Source: Tragulus kanchil (Eukaryota; Chordata; Mammalia; Artiodactyla; Tragulidae). Taken from it: a stretch of DNA of 64,000 bases. The position numbers and the translations under genes are program-made. The DNA lies in NCBI GenBank assembly GCA_022376925.1, contig JAIOJX010000028.1, positions 69,901,001 through 69,965,000 of the forward strand, in the 5' to 3' direction. Positions 1 to 11,597 of the stretch are shown one piece after another. Numbering within the stretch: position 1 is the first letter of the stretch; each line of letters begins with the position of its first letter. Below the pieces are notes generated by a model. The model was not told the DNA's origin. It saw nothing but the letters and a program-made list of their open reading frames with translations, and searched no databases.

Positions 1-1647
1 GTGTCTGACTTCTGGCATTTGTGCAAGAACATTTCTAAGTAGTGAAGGATTCAGTTTTGATTTTTTCTTTTTGAAAACTCTCAAGGATATTCACAACTAG
101 AACCCCATTAGAGGTTTAGATTCTAGCTATATATTATTTTAATTGAATTTAACAGTGAGGTTTCCATTCTCTCCATATAATATTTGACATATTAATAAAA
201 CCAATTTTTCAGGATAACCACTCAAAATGAGCTTTTTTAAAACAAGAGGTAGTATCCCTATGGCTGATTCATGTTTATATTTGACAGAAAACAACAAAAT
301 TCTGTAGAGCAATTGTCCTTCATATAAAAAAATTATATATGTCTAAAAAAGAGGTAGAAAGATTAAAATACATATATATGCACTAGGAAAATAATTAAAG
401 AAAATTAAAGAGTGGAAAAGAGGAATTCAGGAAGCAGAATGAGCTGGTGAGGAAGAGGCAATATGAAGGGCGAGTCTCTGAAAGTTCTGTAGGAGCAAGA
501 GAACCAGCTATTGTTCAAGTATGTGATATCAGCAAGGGTGTTGGTTTGTGAAAGTTTCTGGGATAAAATCTATTTTTAAACCAATTTTTTCAAGAAGATA
601 GTGACCTTATTTACAAAATATGTGTATTTTTAAACCAACTCAGAAGATGGGTGTGAGGGTCCTCATTATAAAGACAAAAAAATGCTGATTTGAGTTTGGT
701 GGAGGTTCTAATATCAGTGTGTTAAACAAAACACAATTCCAAGAGAATGTGATAGATATGTTTTCCATATACTTTCCTTAGGGAAAAATTGAAGGAGATC
801 ACTTAGGAGAGAGAAAAGAGCATCTAGACAAACAAAAATTGGAAAAGGAATAAATACTTGAAATGCACTTTTCAAATTATGAGAGCTCAACCTATACATA
901 TACTTATTTGATATTCAAATTTTCATGAATGATTCCTACTATTACAACTTTTTTTTCTTATATTTTCTGTTGGTTTTGTAGGGAAACTTTCACAATGAAA
1001 ATTACAGAACTATCACTGCAATGTAATAATTAAACAGAACAAAGAATAGATTCTGTTGGCATGACATTTTGTGTCTGACTTCTGGCATTTGTGCAAGAAC
1101 ATTTCTAAGTAGTGAAGGATTCAGTTTTGATTTTTTCTTTTTGAAAACTCTCAAGGATATTCACAACTAGAACCCCATTAGAGGTTTAGATTCTAGCTAT
1201 ATATTATTTTAATTGAATTTAACAGTGAGGTTTCCATTCTCTCCATATAATATTTGACATATTAATAAAACCAATTTTTCAGGATAACCACTCAAAATGA
1301 GCTTTTTTAAAACAAGAGGTAGTATCCCTATGGCTGATTCATGTTTATATTTGACAGAAAACAACAAAATTCTGTAGAGCAATTGTCCTTCATATAAAAA
1401 AATTATATATGTCTAAAAAAGAGGTAGAAAGATTAAAATACATATATATGCACTAGGAAAATAATTAAAGAAAATTAAAGAGTGGAAAAGAGGAATTCAG
1501 GAAGCAGAATGAGCTGGTGAGGAAGAGGCAATATGAAGGGCGAGTCTCTGAAAGTTCTGTAGGAGCAAGAGAACCAGCTATTGTTCAAGTATGTGATATC
1601 AGCAAGGGTGTTGGTTTGTGAAAGTTTCTGGGATAAAATCTATTTTT
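1..1647. repeat. Tandem duplication 1 (period 1070), cut by window start
   Basis: Bases 1-577 recur at 1071-1647 with no difference that I noticed. The copies separate inside the run 'ctatttttaaa' versus 'ctattttttaaaa'. The first copy probably starts before the window. Bases 578-1070 lie between the copies. I recognise no gene or transposon in the unit; the content is AT-rich unique-looking DNA. Confidence 0.95.
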
Positions 1648-3104
1648 TAAAAAAGAGATAACGTAAAGCCACCCTCCCTGTGTACATATTGAATGATTAC
1701 TCATTTCTGTACTTACATTTTTGTGAGGTTTTGTGGGTAGATAGCTTATTAATATTGTTTCACAAAGAGCCTTTGAAATATCATTTCCCACACCTAATTC
1801 ATAATAAAGAATCATAGCTCCCTCAGTGTAAAAATAATTATTTCTAGCTAGATTTATTTTGGTAAACAGCACTTGGAGTGGCAAAATGCCCAGGGCTAAA
1901 ACTGCTGTTTTATAACTCTGATACTAATTAATACTGTAATACCAAATTAAATAAAGCTAAAATCATTTCTTAGAAAGCAACATTTTATACTTAGAAATTT
2001 ATTGCAGCTAATATCACTTTCTAATGACTTAGAACTTGAGATTATCCAGAGTATTTTTCATAATGATAAATGTATTTGCAGTTTAATGAAATGGAGTTTG
2101 GACCCTTGCTGAGAATGAATGACCATTATTCCTCATGCCATTGTGTGCCTTGAAGCCAAAGCCTGCTATAATACTAATTCTTTATTTTGCTCAGCATGGA
2201 AGTTAATTTGGATTATTAATTTTCTTTATATACTCAGTGTATAACTTTATATAGTTCATATATCATCACACAGATATTGGTCGAAGTATTATACCTATCC
2301 CAAGAATTTCCTTGGCTATCCACATCTCTGTTTGATATTATTTATTTTTCTCATTTTATTTCCAGTTCATTCTGTCCACCCTTTTCTAGGGTCAAATGTG
2401 TACTGAATCTTACACCTGGGACTAGGGTATTGAGCAAGTTATAGTGTATTGTGCTCAAGAAAACAATACTGAAAAAAACCCACACTGGGCATAATATATA
2501 TATATATGGATTGACTTGCTCAACATTTATTCAAATTTCCTTTTGAAGTACCTTCTTGGATCCACATAAAGAAAAACTAAAATCTGTATTTCCACAATTC
2601 TTTGAAGAAATTAGGGTTCCATATACGATTCAGGTTCAGCCAATCAAACATAGGGGTGGAAGATAAGAAATCAAACTCTGGGTTCATAGTGAGACTATCA
2701 CTCATAATGAGTCATCCACATGACTCCAGTCAAGCAAATATTTTTAGTAACACTGGTGGAAAGACTAGATAAAACTACTATTAAGTTGGTACAAATGTAA
2801 TGGCAGTTAAGGCAGTGTGAAGGAATTTATATGCCAAGCATATGCATTCAAGAAGAGAAAATGTTTCACTAAGAATCAGTATGCAGGAAGCAAAGGAGAA
2901 AACAATGTCTAATAGAAACTGTAACTCATAATCCTGGTTATATTAGAAGAAAAAAAAATAAAACAAGTATCACAAATATTTTTGAATTTATCCTTCACAT
3001 CTGGAGAGGCAAAATTTCATCTCTGAACACAAAGATTACTGGTGAATTTCTTTGTCACTAGAAGTAGGATAAGCGTTGCCTTCAAAATGCTACTCCGTAG
3101 ATGG
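1648..3104. other. Unassigned AT-rich stretch
   Basis: No gene is supported. A 99-codon minus-strand frame at 1585-1884 has no recognisable domain and crosses the end of the duplicated segment, so I regard it as chance. A short (AT)n run sits near 2491-2508 and a possible mariner end near 2781. Confidence 0.6.
2781..2809. mobile_element. Possible MADE1/mariner terminal fragment
   Basis: The stretch 'ttaagttggtacaaatgtaa' resembles the terminal sequence of mammalian mariner MITEs (MADE1 type, 'TTAGGTTGGTGCAAAAGTAA'). Only about 29 bases align by eye and no opposite end is seen. It could be a relic of one end or chance similarity. Confidence 0.35.
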
Positions 3105-3705
3105 ATTCAGTTCAGTTGTTCATTCATTTTCTAATCTGCAACCCCATGGACTGCAGCACAGCGGGCTTCCCCATCCTTCCCCATCTCCAAGAGCTTGCTC
3201 AAACTCATGTCCATTGACTCAATGCTGCCGTCCAACCATCTCATCCTCTCTTGTTCCCTTCTCCTTCCATCTTCTATTTTTCCTAACATTAAGGTCTTTT
3301 CTAATGAGTTGTTTCTTCACATCAGGTGGCCAAAGTATTGATGCTTCAGCGTCAGTCCTTCAGATGAATATTCAGCGTTGATTTCCTTTAGGATTGACTG
3401 GTTGGATCTCCTTGCAATACAAGGGATTCTCAAGAGTCTTCTCCAATACCACAGTTCAAAGATATCAATTCTTCAGTGCTCAGTCTTCTTTATGGTTCAA
3501 CACTCACATTCATACATGACTACTGGGAAAACCATAGCTTTGACTATAGAGACCTTTGTTGGCAATGTGATGTTTCTGCTTTTTAATATGCTGTCTAGGT
3601 TTGTCATAGCTTTTCTTCCAAGGAGCATATGTTTTTTAATTTCATGGCTACAGTCACAATCCTCAGTGATTTTGGGAAACAGAAAATAAAGTCTGTCACT
3701 GTTTC
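3105..3705 (-). mobile_element. BovB (RTE) LINE, 3' fragment
   Basis: Read on the plus strand this is the reverse complement of the BovB 3' region. It opens with the 'ttcagttcag...ccccatggactgcagc' end signature and runs through 'tttcctttaggattgactgg', 'tctgctttttaatatgctgtctagg' and 'ataaagtctgtcactgtttc'. It is 5'-truncated and diverged. The 101- and 103-codon plus-strand frames over it are antisense artefacts. BovB is a non-LTR retrotransposon abundant in ruminants. Confidence 0.9.
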
Positions 3706-3855
3706 ACCAGTGCCTTCAGCGTCTATTATACTAAACTTACACCTCTTTAAATTTGTAGCAAATTTTAAATCTAAAATTTAATATAATAATCTCACCCTCT
3801 AATGAAATGTGCACATTTTTAATACTCATTAAAGAAAAAAATACCTTTAAGAGTC

Positions 3856-4892
3856 ATCACTTATCTTTTTTTTTAAAAAACCTTTATTTTACTTTTACCT
3901 TTTACAGAGTTTTGTTGTTTACAGATATGTATGTTCTCAGATTAGTCATATGTATATCCCCCCCTTCCCACCCCTCCTGACCATCACACAGCACCCCTGA
4001 AGGATCCCCTTTTCTCACAGAGCAATGACTAGAGCTATTTTCTTCACTTATGATAGTACATGCCTTCATGCTACTTCCTTTATGCCTTTCACCCACTGTT
4101 CCTTCCCCACAATGTCCATATGTCCACTGTCCATGTCTGTCTTTCTGTCGCTTCACTGCATGTGCCATCATCACCATCCTACTAGATTCCATATATATGT
4201 GTTAATATACTGTATTTGTCCTTCTCTTTCTGACTGACTTCACTTTTTATGATACGTCCTAGAGCCAGCCACCTCATTAGAGTTGATTCTTCTGCATTTC
4301 TCTTTACAGCTGTGTAGTATTCCGTTGTATATCTGTACCAGAGCTTTTGGATCCATTCGTTTGTTGATGGGCATCTAGGTTCCTTACATGTTCTAGCTAT
4401 TGTGTAGAGAGCTGCAATGAACATTGGGGTACAGGTGCTCCTTTCAGTTTTGATTTCATCAGGGTATAAGCCTAAGAGTGGGATTGCTGGGTCATATGGT
4501 GCTTCTATTTTTAGTTTTTTAAGAAATCTCCAGACTGTCTTCCATAGAGGCTGTATCAATTTACACTCCCACCAGCAATGCAGGTGTGTTCCCTTTTCTC
4601 CGCACCCTCTCCAGCATTTATTGTCTGTCCATTTGTGGATGATGGCCATTCTGACGGGTGTGAGGTGATATCTCATTGTAGTTTTGATTTGCATTTCTCT
4701 AATTATTAGTGAAGTTGAGCATCGTTTCATGTGTTTTGGGGCCATCTGTATGTCATTGTTGGAGAGGTGTCTGTTTAGGTCCTTTTCCCATTTTTTGATT
4801 GGGTTGTTCGTTTTTCCCGTGCTGAGTTGTCTGAGTTGCTTGTAGATTTTGGAGATTAATTCTTTGTCTGTTGTTTCATATCACTTATCTTT
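3856..4892 (-). mobile_element. 5'-truncated L1 insertion with 13-bp target-site duplication
   Basis: An L1 3' end (ORF2 C-terminus plus 3' UTR) lies at 3869-4879 on the minus strand. The direct repeat 'atcacttatcttt' flanks it at 3856-3868 and 4880-4892. The 3' UTR occupies 3869-4181. Perfect target-site duplications and an open ORF2 frame mark a relatively young insertion. Duplication 2 starts inside this L1 near 4525, so part of it reappears at about 5655-6007. Confidence 0.92.
4182..4879 (-). pseudogene. L1 ORF2p C-terminal fragment, open frame
   Basis: Read leftwards from 4879 the frame stays open for about 232 codons to a stop at 4182-4184. The first methionine is at 4745, giving 187 residues. 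It carries the L1 ORF2p C-terminal block: '[20 protein letters not shown]' around the CX-H-C cysteine/histidine motif, then '[12 protein letters not shown]' and 'EWIQKLWY'. ORF2p is the endonuclease/reverse transcriptase of L1; both of those domains are missing through 5' truncation, so this piece cannot encode a working enzyme. It is a dead-on-arrival insertion rather than a host gene. Confidence 0.9.
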
Positions 4893-4997
4893 GTTTTGAC
4901 ATTTTGAGTGTAGGATGGCATTATTACAGAGCAATAGCTTATCCCCCAACTTTTATCTCTGTTACGTATCTTTATTGCTAGAATGCCTAATACACTG

Positions 4998-5204
4998 CTT
5001 CAGTCATGCCCTACTCTTTGCAACCCTATGGAGTGTAGCCTACCAGTCTTCTCTGTCCATGGGATTTTCCAAGAAGAATACAGGAGTGGGTTATGATGCC
5101 CACTCCAGGGGATCTTCTTGACCCAGGGATCAAACCCACATCTCAATCGGTCTCTTCCATAGGCAGGCAGGTTCTTTACTACTAGAGTGCTGCCTGGAAA
5201 GCTC
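4998..5204 (-). mobile_element. Bov-tA SINE
   Basis: The reverse complement of a Bov-tA: 'cagtcatgccctactctttg', 'gtccatgggattttcca', 'ggatcttcttgacccaggga' and a terminal 'gtgctgcctggaaagctc', which is the tRNA-derived head. It is moderately diverged. Duplication 2 produces a second copy near 6126-6332. Confidence 0.85.
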
Positions 5205-6125
5205 TTTGTGCTACTTATTTAAATGCAAATATTTCACTGGATTCATGCATTTTTAGAGCAAAAGCTATGGTATAAGCCACCTCCTAATTTTATATGAACA
5301 TTTTTAATGTATATTATTTGAGTAGTTAAGAAGTCAAATATTTCTTTTTCAAAATTAACCCAGTGCATTAACTCAAGTAATATATGATGTTCAAAATAAC
5401 TTTGAGAGATGTGTATTGTCACTATTTCCTTTTACACTGGATTTTTACAAGCAATTAAATTAAAAAGAGGAAGGAGACAAGACTCTGTTTCTGGATCCAT
5501 TCTTGGAAGTTGTTCAAATTAAAATTTATTAGCAATAAGAAAAATATGTACCCTTATATTTTTAAAAAATTGAACATATTTGAAAGGGGAAGAATGGATT
5601 CAAAACACGAATATGTAGATAACTTCCCATTTGGTTTTACGGAAGTAGTATAGGATCTCCAGATTTCTTCCATAGAGGCTGTATCAATTTACACTCCCAC
5701 CAGCAATGCAGGTGTGTTCCCTTTTCTCCGCACCCTCTCCAGCATTTATTGTCTGTCCATTTGTGGATGATGGCCATTCTGACGGGTGTGAGGTGATATC
5801 TCATTGTAGTTTTGATTTGCATTTCTCTAATTATTAGTGAAGTTGAGCATCGTTTCATGTGTTTTGGGGCCATCTGTATGTCATTGTTGGAGAGGTGTCT
5901 GTTTAGGTCCTTTTCCCATTTTTTGATTGGGTTGTTCGTTTTTCCAGTGCTGAGTTGTCTGAGTTGCTTGTAGATTTTGGAGATTAATTCTTTGTCTGTT
6001 GTTTCATATCACTTATCTTTGTTTTGACATTTTGAGTGTAGGATGGCATTATTACAGAGCAATAGTTTATCCCCCAACTTTTATCTCTGTTACGTATCTT
6101 TATTGCTAGAATGCCTAATACACTG

Positions 6126-6332
6126 CTTCAGTCATGCCCTACTCTTTGCAACCCTATGGAGTGTAGCCTACCAGTCTTCTCTGTCCATGGGATTTTCCAA
6201 GAAGAATACAGGAGTGGGTTATGATGCCCACTCCAGGGGATCTTCTTGACCCAGGGATCAAACCCACATCTCAATCGGTCTCTTCCATAGGCAGGCAGGT
6301 TCTTTACTACTAGAGTGCTGCCTGGAAAGCTC
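6126..6332 (-). mobile_element. Bov-tA SINE, duplicated copy
   Basis: Second occurrence of the Bov-tA at 4998-5204, generated by duplication 2 and not by a separate insertion; flanking sequence is shared on both sides. Confidence 0.85.
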
Positions 6333-6801
6333 TTTGTGCTACTTATTTAAATGCAAATATTTCACTGGATTCATGCATTTTTAGAGCAAAAGCTATGGTA
6401 TAAGCCACCTCCTAATTTTATATGAACATTTTTAATGTATATTATTTGAGTAGTTAAGAAGTCAAATATTTCTTTTTCAAAATTAACCCAGTGCATTAAC
6501 TCAAGTAATATATGATGTTCAAAATAACTTTGAGAGATGTGTATTGTCACTATTTCCTTTTACACTGGATTTTTACAAGCAATTAAATTAAAAAGAGGAA
6601 GGAGACAAGACTCTGTTTCTGGATCCATTCTTGGAAGTTGTTCAAATTAAAATTTATTAGCAATAAGAAAAATATGTACCCTTATATTTTTAAAAAATTG
6701 AACATATTTGAAAGGGGAAGAATGGATTCAAAACACGAATATGTAGATAACTTCCCATTTGGTTTTACGGAAGTAGTATAGGCCTTATTTTAAAAGACCC
6801 T

Positions 6802-7130
6802 GGGCTTCCCTGGTGGTCCAGTGGGAAAGGACACCGCCTTGCAGTGCAAGGGGCGCCAGTTCGATCCCTGGCCTGGGAAGATCCCACGTGCCACGGAGCG
6901 GCTAGACTGATGTGTCCAATTACCGAGCTGGAGCTCTGGAGCGCATGCACCCAGAGCCGATGCTCTGCGACGGCAGAGGCCACCACGATGGGAGGCCCAC
7001 ATGAGCTGAAGAACAAAGATGGATGAAAATGGACAAATGAAAGACCCACAGAAGTGGCCCACCTGCTCCCCTCCCTCCTCACCCCACCCGCACCAAAATA
7101 AATAAATTAATTAATTGAAAAAAAAAAAAA
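6802..7130 (+). mobile_element. tRNA-Glu-type (CHR-like) SINE, long-tail form
   Basis: The head 'gggcttccctggtggtccag' matches a tRNA-Glu-derived SINE with an A-box-like 'tggtccagtgg' and a B-box-like 'ggttcgatccc' (here 'agttcgatccctgg'), the internal RNA polymerase III promoter. The body carries 'gagcgcatgcacccagagcc' and 'gatgggaggcccacatgagc'. The tail has a pyrimidine tract, AAATAAATAA repeats and a run of A. The 90- and 105-codon frames across it are SINE artefacts. Confidence 0.88.
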
Positions 7131-7317
7131 GTCCCTGACAATTTCCTTTGACTTTTTTGACTAACTTTCTAAATAATCCTTCCTGTTCTTCAGTCTTTCT
7201 AGTTTTCAGCCCTGTTTTCATCTGCACAAAGTCTAATGATGCCTTGTTGACATGATTTCAAAGATATTTTTATGTATGTTCTTCTGTACCTTAGCAAATA
7301 TATACATCTTTATGTTT

Positions 7318-7607
7318 AATTCACATATACAAAATATGATACTTTATGAAAATTGTATAAATAGGTAGACAGGTAAAAATTCACACTGTTTAAGAGCATG
7401 GGCTATGAACTTTACCACTGAACAGAGTGTGGCCTCTGAAAAGACTTAAACTTTCTCTGTACAATTCACATATACAAAATATGATACTTTATGAAAATTG
7501 TATAAATAGGTAGACAGGTAAAAACTCACACTGTTTAAGAGCATGGGCTATGAACTTTACCACTGAACAGAGTGTGGCCTCTGAAAAGACTTAAACTTTC
7601 TCTGTAC
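7318..7607. repeat. 145-bp tandem repeat, two units
   Basis: The unit at 7318-7462 ('aattcacatatacaaaatat...') repeats at 7463-7607 with one visible change ('gtaaaaattc' versus 'gtaaaaactc'). Because it lies inside duplication 3 the pair recurs at about 8457-8746, giving four units. Confidence 0.95.
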
Positions 7608-7939
7608 CTCATATCATTTGTAGAGCAGCATTTACAATAATGTCTGCCTCATTGGTTTTGCAAATATTAGAAATACGAACACTTATCAAACAACTGAAAA
7701 CTTCTAGAAAAGAGAAACTTCTCAGTAAGTGTTAGTAAATGTTGTTGCTGTCCCCATTATTATTTCAAGGTCTATTCTTCCATGGACAAATAGAAATTTT
7801 AAGCCCAATCTTTGCCATAAATGGTTAGGTGGTTATTGGCCCTTTCACACCCATACTGTTAAGTAGCTGAACACGAATATGTAGATAACTTCCCATTTGG
7901 TTTTACGGAAGTAGTATAGGCCTTATTTTAAAAGACCCT

Positions 7940-8269
7940 GGGCGTCCCCTGGTGGTCCAGTGGGAAAGGACACCGCCTTGCAGTGCAAGGGGCGCCAGTT
8001 CGATCCCTGGCCTGGGAAGATCCCACGTGCCACGGAGCGGCTAGACTGATGTGTCCAATTACCGAGCTGGAGCTCTGGAGCGCATGCACCCAGAGCCGAT
8101 GCTCTGCGACGGCAGAGGCCACCACGATGGGAGGCCCACATGAGCTGAAGAACAAAGATGGATGAAAATGGACAAATGAAAGACCCACAGAAGTGGCCCA
8201 CCTGCTCCCCTCCCTCCTCACCCCACCCGCACCAAAATAAATAAATTAATTAATTGAAAAAAAAAAAAA
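7940..8269 (+). mobile_element. tRNA-Glu-type SINE, duplicated copy
   Basis: Second occurrence of the SINE at 6802-7130 through duplication 3, with a one-base insertion in the head ('ggcgtcccctgg'). Confidence 0.88.
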
Positions 8270-8456
8270 GTCCCTGACAATTTCCTTTGACTTTTTTGAC
8301 TAACTTTCTAAATAATCCTTCCTGTTCTTCAGTCTTTCTAGTTTTCAGCCCTGTTTTCATCTGCACAAAGTCTAATGATGCCTTGTTGACATGATTTCAA
8401 AGATATTTTTATGTATGTTCTTCTGTACCTTAGCAAATATATACATCTTTATGTTT

Positions 8457-8746
8457 AATTCACATATACAAAATATGATACTTTATGAAAATTGTATAAA
8501 TAGGTAGACAGGTAAAAATTCACACTGTTTAAGAGCATGGGCTATGAACTTTACCACTGAACAGAGTGTGGCCTCTGAAAAGACTTAAACTTTCTCTGTA
8601 CAATTCACATATACAAAATATGATACTTTATGAAAATTGTATAAATAGGTAGACAGGTAAAAACTCACACTGTTTAAGAGCATGGGCTATGAACTTTACC
8701 ACTGAACAGAGTGTGGCCTCTGAAAAGACTTAAACTTTCTCTGTAC
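8457..8746. repeat. 145-bp tandem repeat pair, duplicated copy
   Basis: Second occurrence of the two-unit 145-bp tandem at 7318-7607, carried by duplication 3. Confidence 0.93.
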
Positions 8747-9064
8747 CTCATATCATTTGTAGAGCAGCATTTACAATAATGTCTGCCTCATTGGTTTTGC
8801 AAATATTAGAAATACGAACACTTATCAAACAACTGAAAACTTCTAGAAAAGAGAAACTTCTCAGTAAGTGTTAGTAAATGTTGTTGCTGTCCCCATTATT
8901 ATTTCAAGGTCTATTCTTCCATGGACAAATAGATCAAGCAAACCATTGGTTCAGAAGTATACTTCATCATTCAGCCATCTTTGCCATAAATGGTTAGGTG
9001 GTTATTGCCCTCAGAGATGTGACTCCTTCTCTCACACCCATACTGTTAAGTAGCTGTAGACCTT

Positions 9065-9370
9065 CCAGTCTTCATTTAGTCTCACCAATATGGTAGAATT
9101 AGATGCTATTCATCTTACATTGGGTATAGGTAGACTCTTCTTTTCTTATAATGTCACCATGCTGCACAATATAACCCTAGAACTTCTTTATCTTGAGAAC
9201 GTGTACCTTTTGACTTCCTTCATCCATTTCACTCTGCCTCTGAACTTTTCTCTCTGACAACTACCAATCTGTTCTACTTTCTATGAGTTCAGTTCTTTTA
9301 GATTTTCAAATGTAAGTAAAATCATACAATATTTGTTTTTCTCTGCCTTTTAAATCCTTTATAGTTCCTT
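9065..9370 (-). mobile_element. Old L1 (L1M-type) 3' UTR fragment
   Basis: The order 'accatgctgcacaatataac', 'gtaccttttgacttcc', 'caactaccaatctgttctac', 'ctatgagttcagttctttta' and 'aagtaaaatcatacaatatt' follows the reverse complement of ancient L1 3' UTRs. It is strongly diverged and has no open frame. Confidence 0.72.
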
Positions 9371-10145
9371 GAACTAGTGTTACCAAGAGATTCTTTTCTT
9401 CCAATATATATGCTGCTTTTAAGAACACTATTTGGAAATATTATATAAGTATAAAGAAGAACAAATTATATATTACTCAGTTGGAAGGATGCAAGTTCAT
9501 CAAAACAAAAGATCACTAAAAGCTCTATTTTAGATCTTAATTTTAGTTAATTCAAAATCTACTATAATATCAGTAATTTAATACTTATTTTCTGTTATTA
9601 AAATATACATGGCAGCATGCTGTGAATGCTGTTAATGCTAAATGTACTGAAAAAAACATCGTGTACTTTTAACTGTTAGAAGAGGAAAACCAGAAAAAAA
9701 AAAAAAAAAAAAAAACATACAGCTTGAGGTTCAAAAGGGCCATGTTTTCAAGTTTCCATATAAACCAAGGATCTTATTATCCACTTAATAAAATGACGGA
9801 AGGCTTAAAAGTGCAGGCTATTAAGATGTAGTTCTAAGGTAAATGTTCCCTTGTTGAACCTCATTCATGCTATTTGCATTCTCATCCCTAGTCATAAGTC
9901 AGAGCCTTTGGAGACTGCTTCTGTTCTTTCAGACCAGCAAGTACAATTTAGTGCACTGAAGCAGTAACTTAATACTATCCTGGTGACCTGTAACAGCTGA
10001 TACAATTTTCAAAGATAGTTAGCTACCAAATAGGCATACTTTATCTACTATTTAATAAGTACTGCTTCAGTAGGCTAGATAATACATTGATAGCTAGAAA
10101 GACATAATGCTGTTTCCAAAATTTGGGGGGTAGACAGGAATATAT
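9371..10145. other. Unassigned stretch with a poly-A run
   Basis: No gene or confident repeat seen. A 22-base A run at 9694-9715 may be the tail of an unrecognised retroposed fragment, or a mononucleotide microsatellite. Confidence 0.6.
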
Positions 10146-10366
10146 GGGCTTCCTCAGTGGCTCAGTGATAAATAACTTGCCTGCAATGCAGGAGTTCCTA
10201 GAAATGTGAGTTCAATCCCTGGATCAGAAAGATCCCCTGGAGGAGGGCATGGAAACCCACTCCAGTCTTCTTGCCTGGAGAATCCCATGGACAGAGGAGC
10301 CTGGAGGACTATCATCCATAGGGTCGCAAAGAGTCAGACAGGACTGAAGAGACTCAGCGTGCAAGC
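10146..10366 (+). mobile_element. Bov-tA SINE
   Basis: The head 'gggcttcctcagtggctcag' is followed by 'gttcaatccctgg', 'aacccactccagtcttcttg', 'gagaatcccatggacagagg' and 'gggtcgcaaagagtcagaca', the canonical Bov-tA order. A 71-codon frame over it is not a gene. Confidence 0.9.
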
Positions 10367-11127
10367 AGAGGAATACAGCAGTAGTACTTTCCTACCAAGG
10401 TGTAACATGCTTCTACCCTGATCACAGCACCAATAATATAAAATTGCTTTGAAACAGAGTTTAAATTCATCTTATATGAGCAAAGAGCATAATAATATCA
10501 ATACCTTAGTGTTAGAAATAAATATGTATTTATTGTTTAAAATGCTATCTGAAACCAACATCCTATTTTGAATATGAAGTTATAGTCTTCAAGTTTCAAT
10601 TAGGTGGTGATTAATAATTTCAAAATTCATCCCTTTTCTCACTTCAGTGCTACTTAATATGTGCTTTTCAGGTTTTATTAGTAATGATGATTAACAAAGA
10701 CATGTTAACAATAACTGTTCTTGGAAAAGATTTAACTGTAGTTTTGTGTATTCAAAGTAAGATCTAATGGATCATAGTTAATCATGATTTATATGAATGC
10801 TTGAGATATTTTATAATTTTTAATGAAAGAATTTTCTAAATAGTTTCCATAATTCAAACATATCTAAGCTTGAGGCCATATACTTCTGCTCAAGTTCAGC
10901 AGGCTTTCCTTCCTGCTGTAACAGGAATTGCTGTAATTGCTGTAACAAAGTCTCAGATAGTCCCCTGTATTGCTCTCCTTCAAACCAGTGAGATCTTCAA
11001 TTTGTCTGTAAACACAGTCATGGTTTATTTGAGTTCTAAAGCTCTACTGTTACCAATATATGTAATATTCTGCCTTTCTCCCACTCCTTGAAATAACTCT
11101 TTCATAGACCTTCCAATCATCTGAAAA
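10367..11127. other. Unassigned stretch
   Basis: Unique-looking AT-rich DNA. A 73-codon plus frame at 10870-11091 shows no domain and no exon signals. A short local repeat of 'attgctgtaa' occurs near 10925-10945. Confidence 0.55.
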
Positions 11128-11340
11128 AGGTGAAAAGTGAGTGTTAGTCTCTTGGTCTTGTATGACTCTTTGTGACCCTATAGATTATAGTCCAGCAAGC
11201 TCTTCTGTCCATTCTCTAGGCAAGAATCCTGGAATGGATAGCCATTCCCTTCTCCAGGCATTCTTCCAACACAGGAATAGAACCTGGCTCTCCCACATTG
11301 CAGGCAGATGCTTTATCATCTGATCCACCAGGGAAGTCCC
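11128..11340 (-). mobile_element. Bov-tA SINE
   Basis: The reverse complement of Bov-tA: 'tgactctttgtgacccta', 'tctgtccattctctaggcaa', 'cattcccttctccaggcatt' and 'gatccaccagggaagtccc' (the head). It is diverged. Confidence 0.85.
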
Positions 11341-11597
11341 ATGACATCTATTCAAATGGCAAGTCTGAATATTCAAATATCTAGATATAAGAATCATGGG
11401 TCCCAGCCTTTGGGGGAATTGAGACTTTGCATGCACATATGACTACCTTAGAAGCTGTCCCTGAAGTGTTTGGGGCCCCAAAGCAAGACAACTTTGTTTA
11501 TAGCGATTCTTTCAGCCTCATCCTCCAAAGGGGACTTTACTTTTCAACATTTACTCATTACCACAGAGTAGCATTAAGGTAGTTCAATGGCAATAAC

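Larger units (their letters stand above)
4525..6781. repeat. Tandem duplication 2 (period about 1128)
   Basis: Copy 1 is about 4525-5653 and copy 2 about 5653-6781. The left boundary falls inside the L1 ORF2 region. Differences seen include 'tttcccgtgc' versus 'tttccagtgc' and 'aatagctta' versus 'aatagttta'. A few bases at the left boundary also differ ('ccagactgtc' versus 'ccagatttct'). Copy 2 contains an L1 stub lacking its 3' end and a repeated Bov-tA. Confidence 0.97.
6733..9057. repeat. Tandem duplication 3 (period 1138-1139), unequal 3' ends
   Basis: Copy 1 is 6733-7870 and copy 2 is 7871-9057. Copy 2 carries 'gggcgtcccctgg' where copy 1 has 'gggcttccctgg'. Near their ends copy 1 (about 7793-7869) lacks two short blocks present in copy 2 (about 8932-9056). 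The first 49 bases (6733-6781) are also the tail of duplication 2, so the segment from 'acacgaatatgtag' to 'agtatagg' occurs three times. Confidence 0.95.

Noticed and set aside
6802..6880. A functional tRNA-Glu gene in the SINE head
   Set aside because: The A- and B-box-like sequences are part of a SINE body that continues into a poly-A tail; the cloverleaf is not preserved and the same head occurs in many copies.
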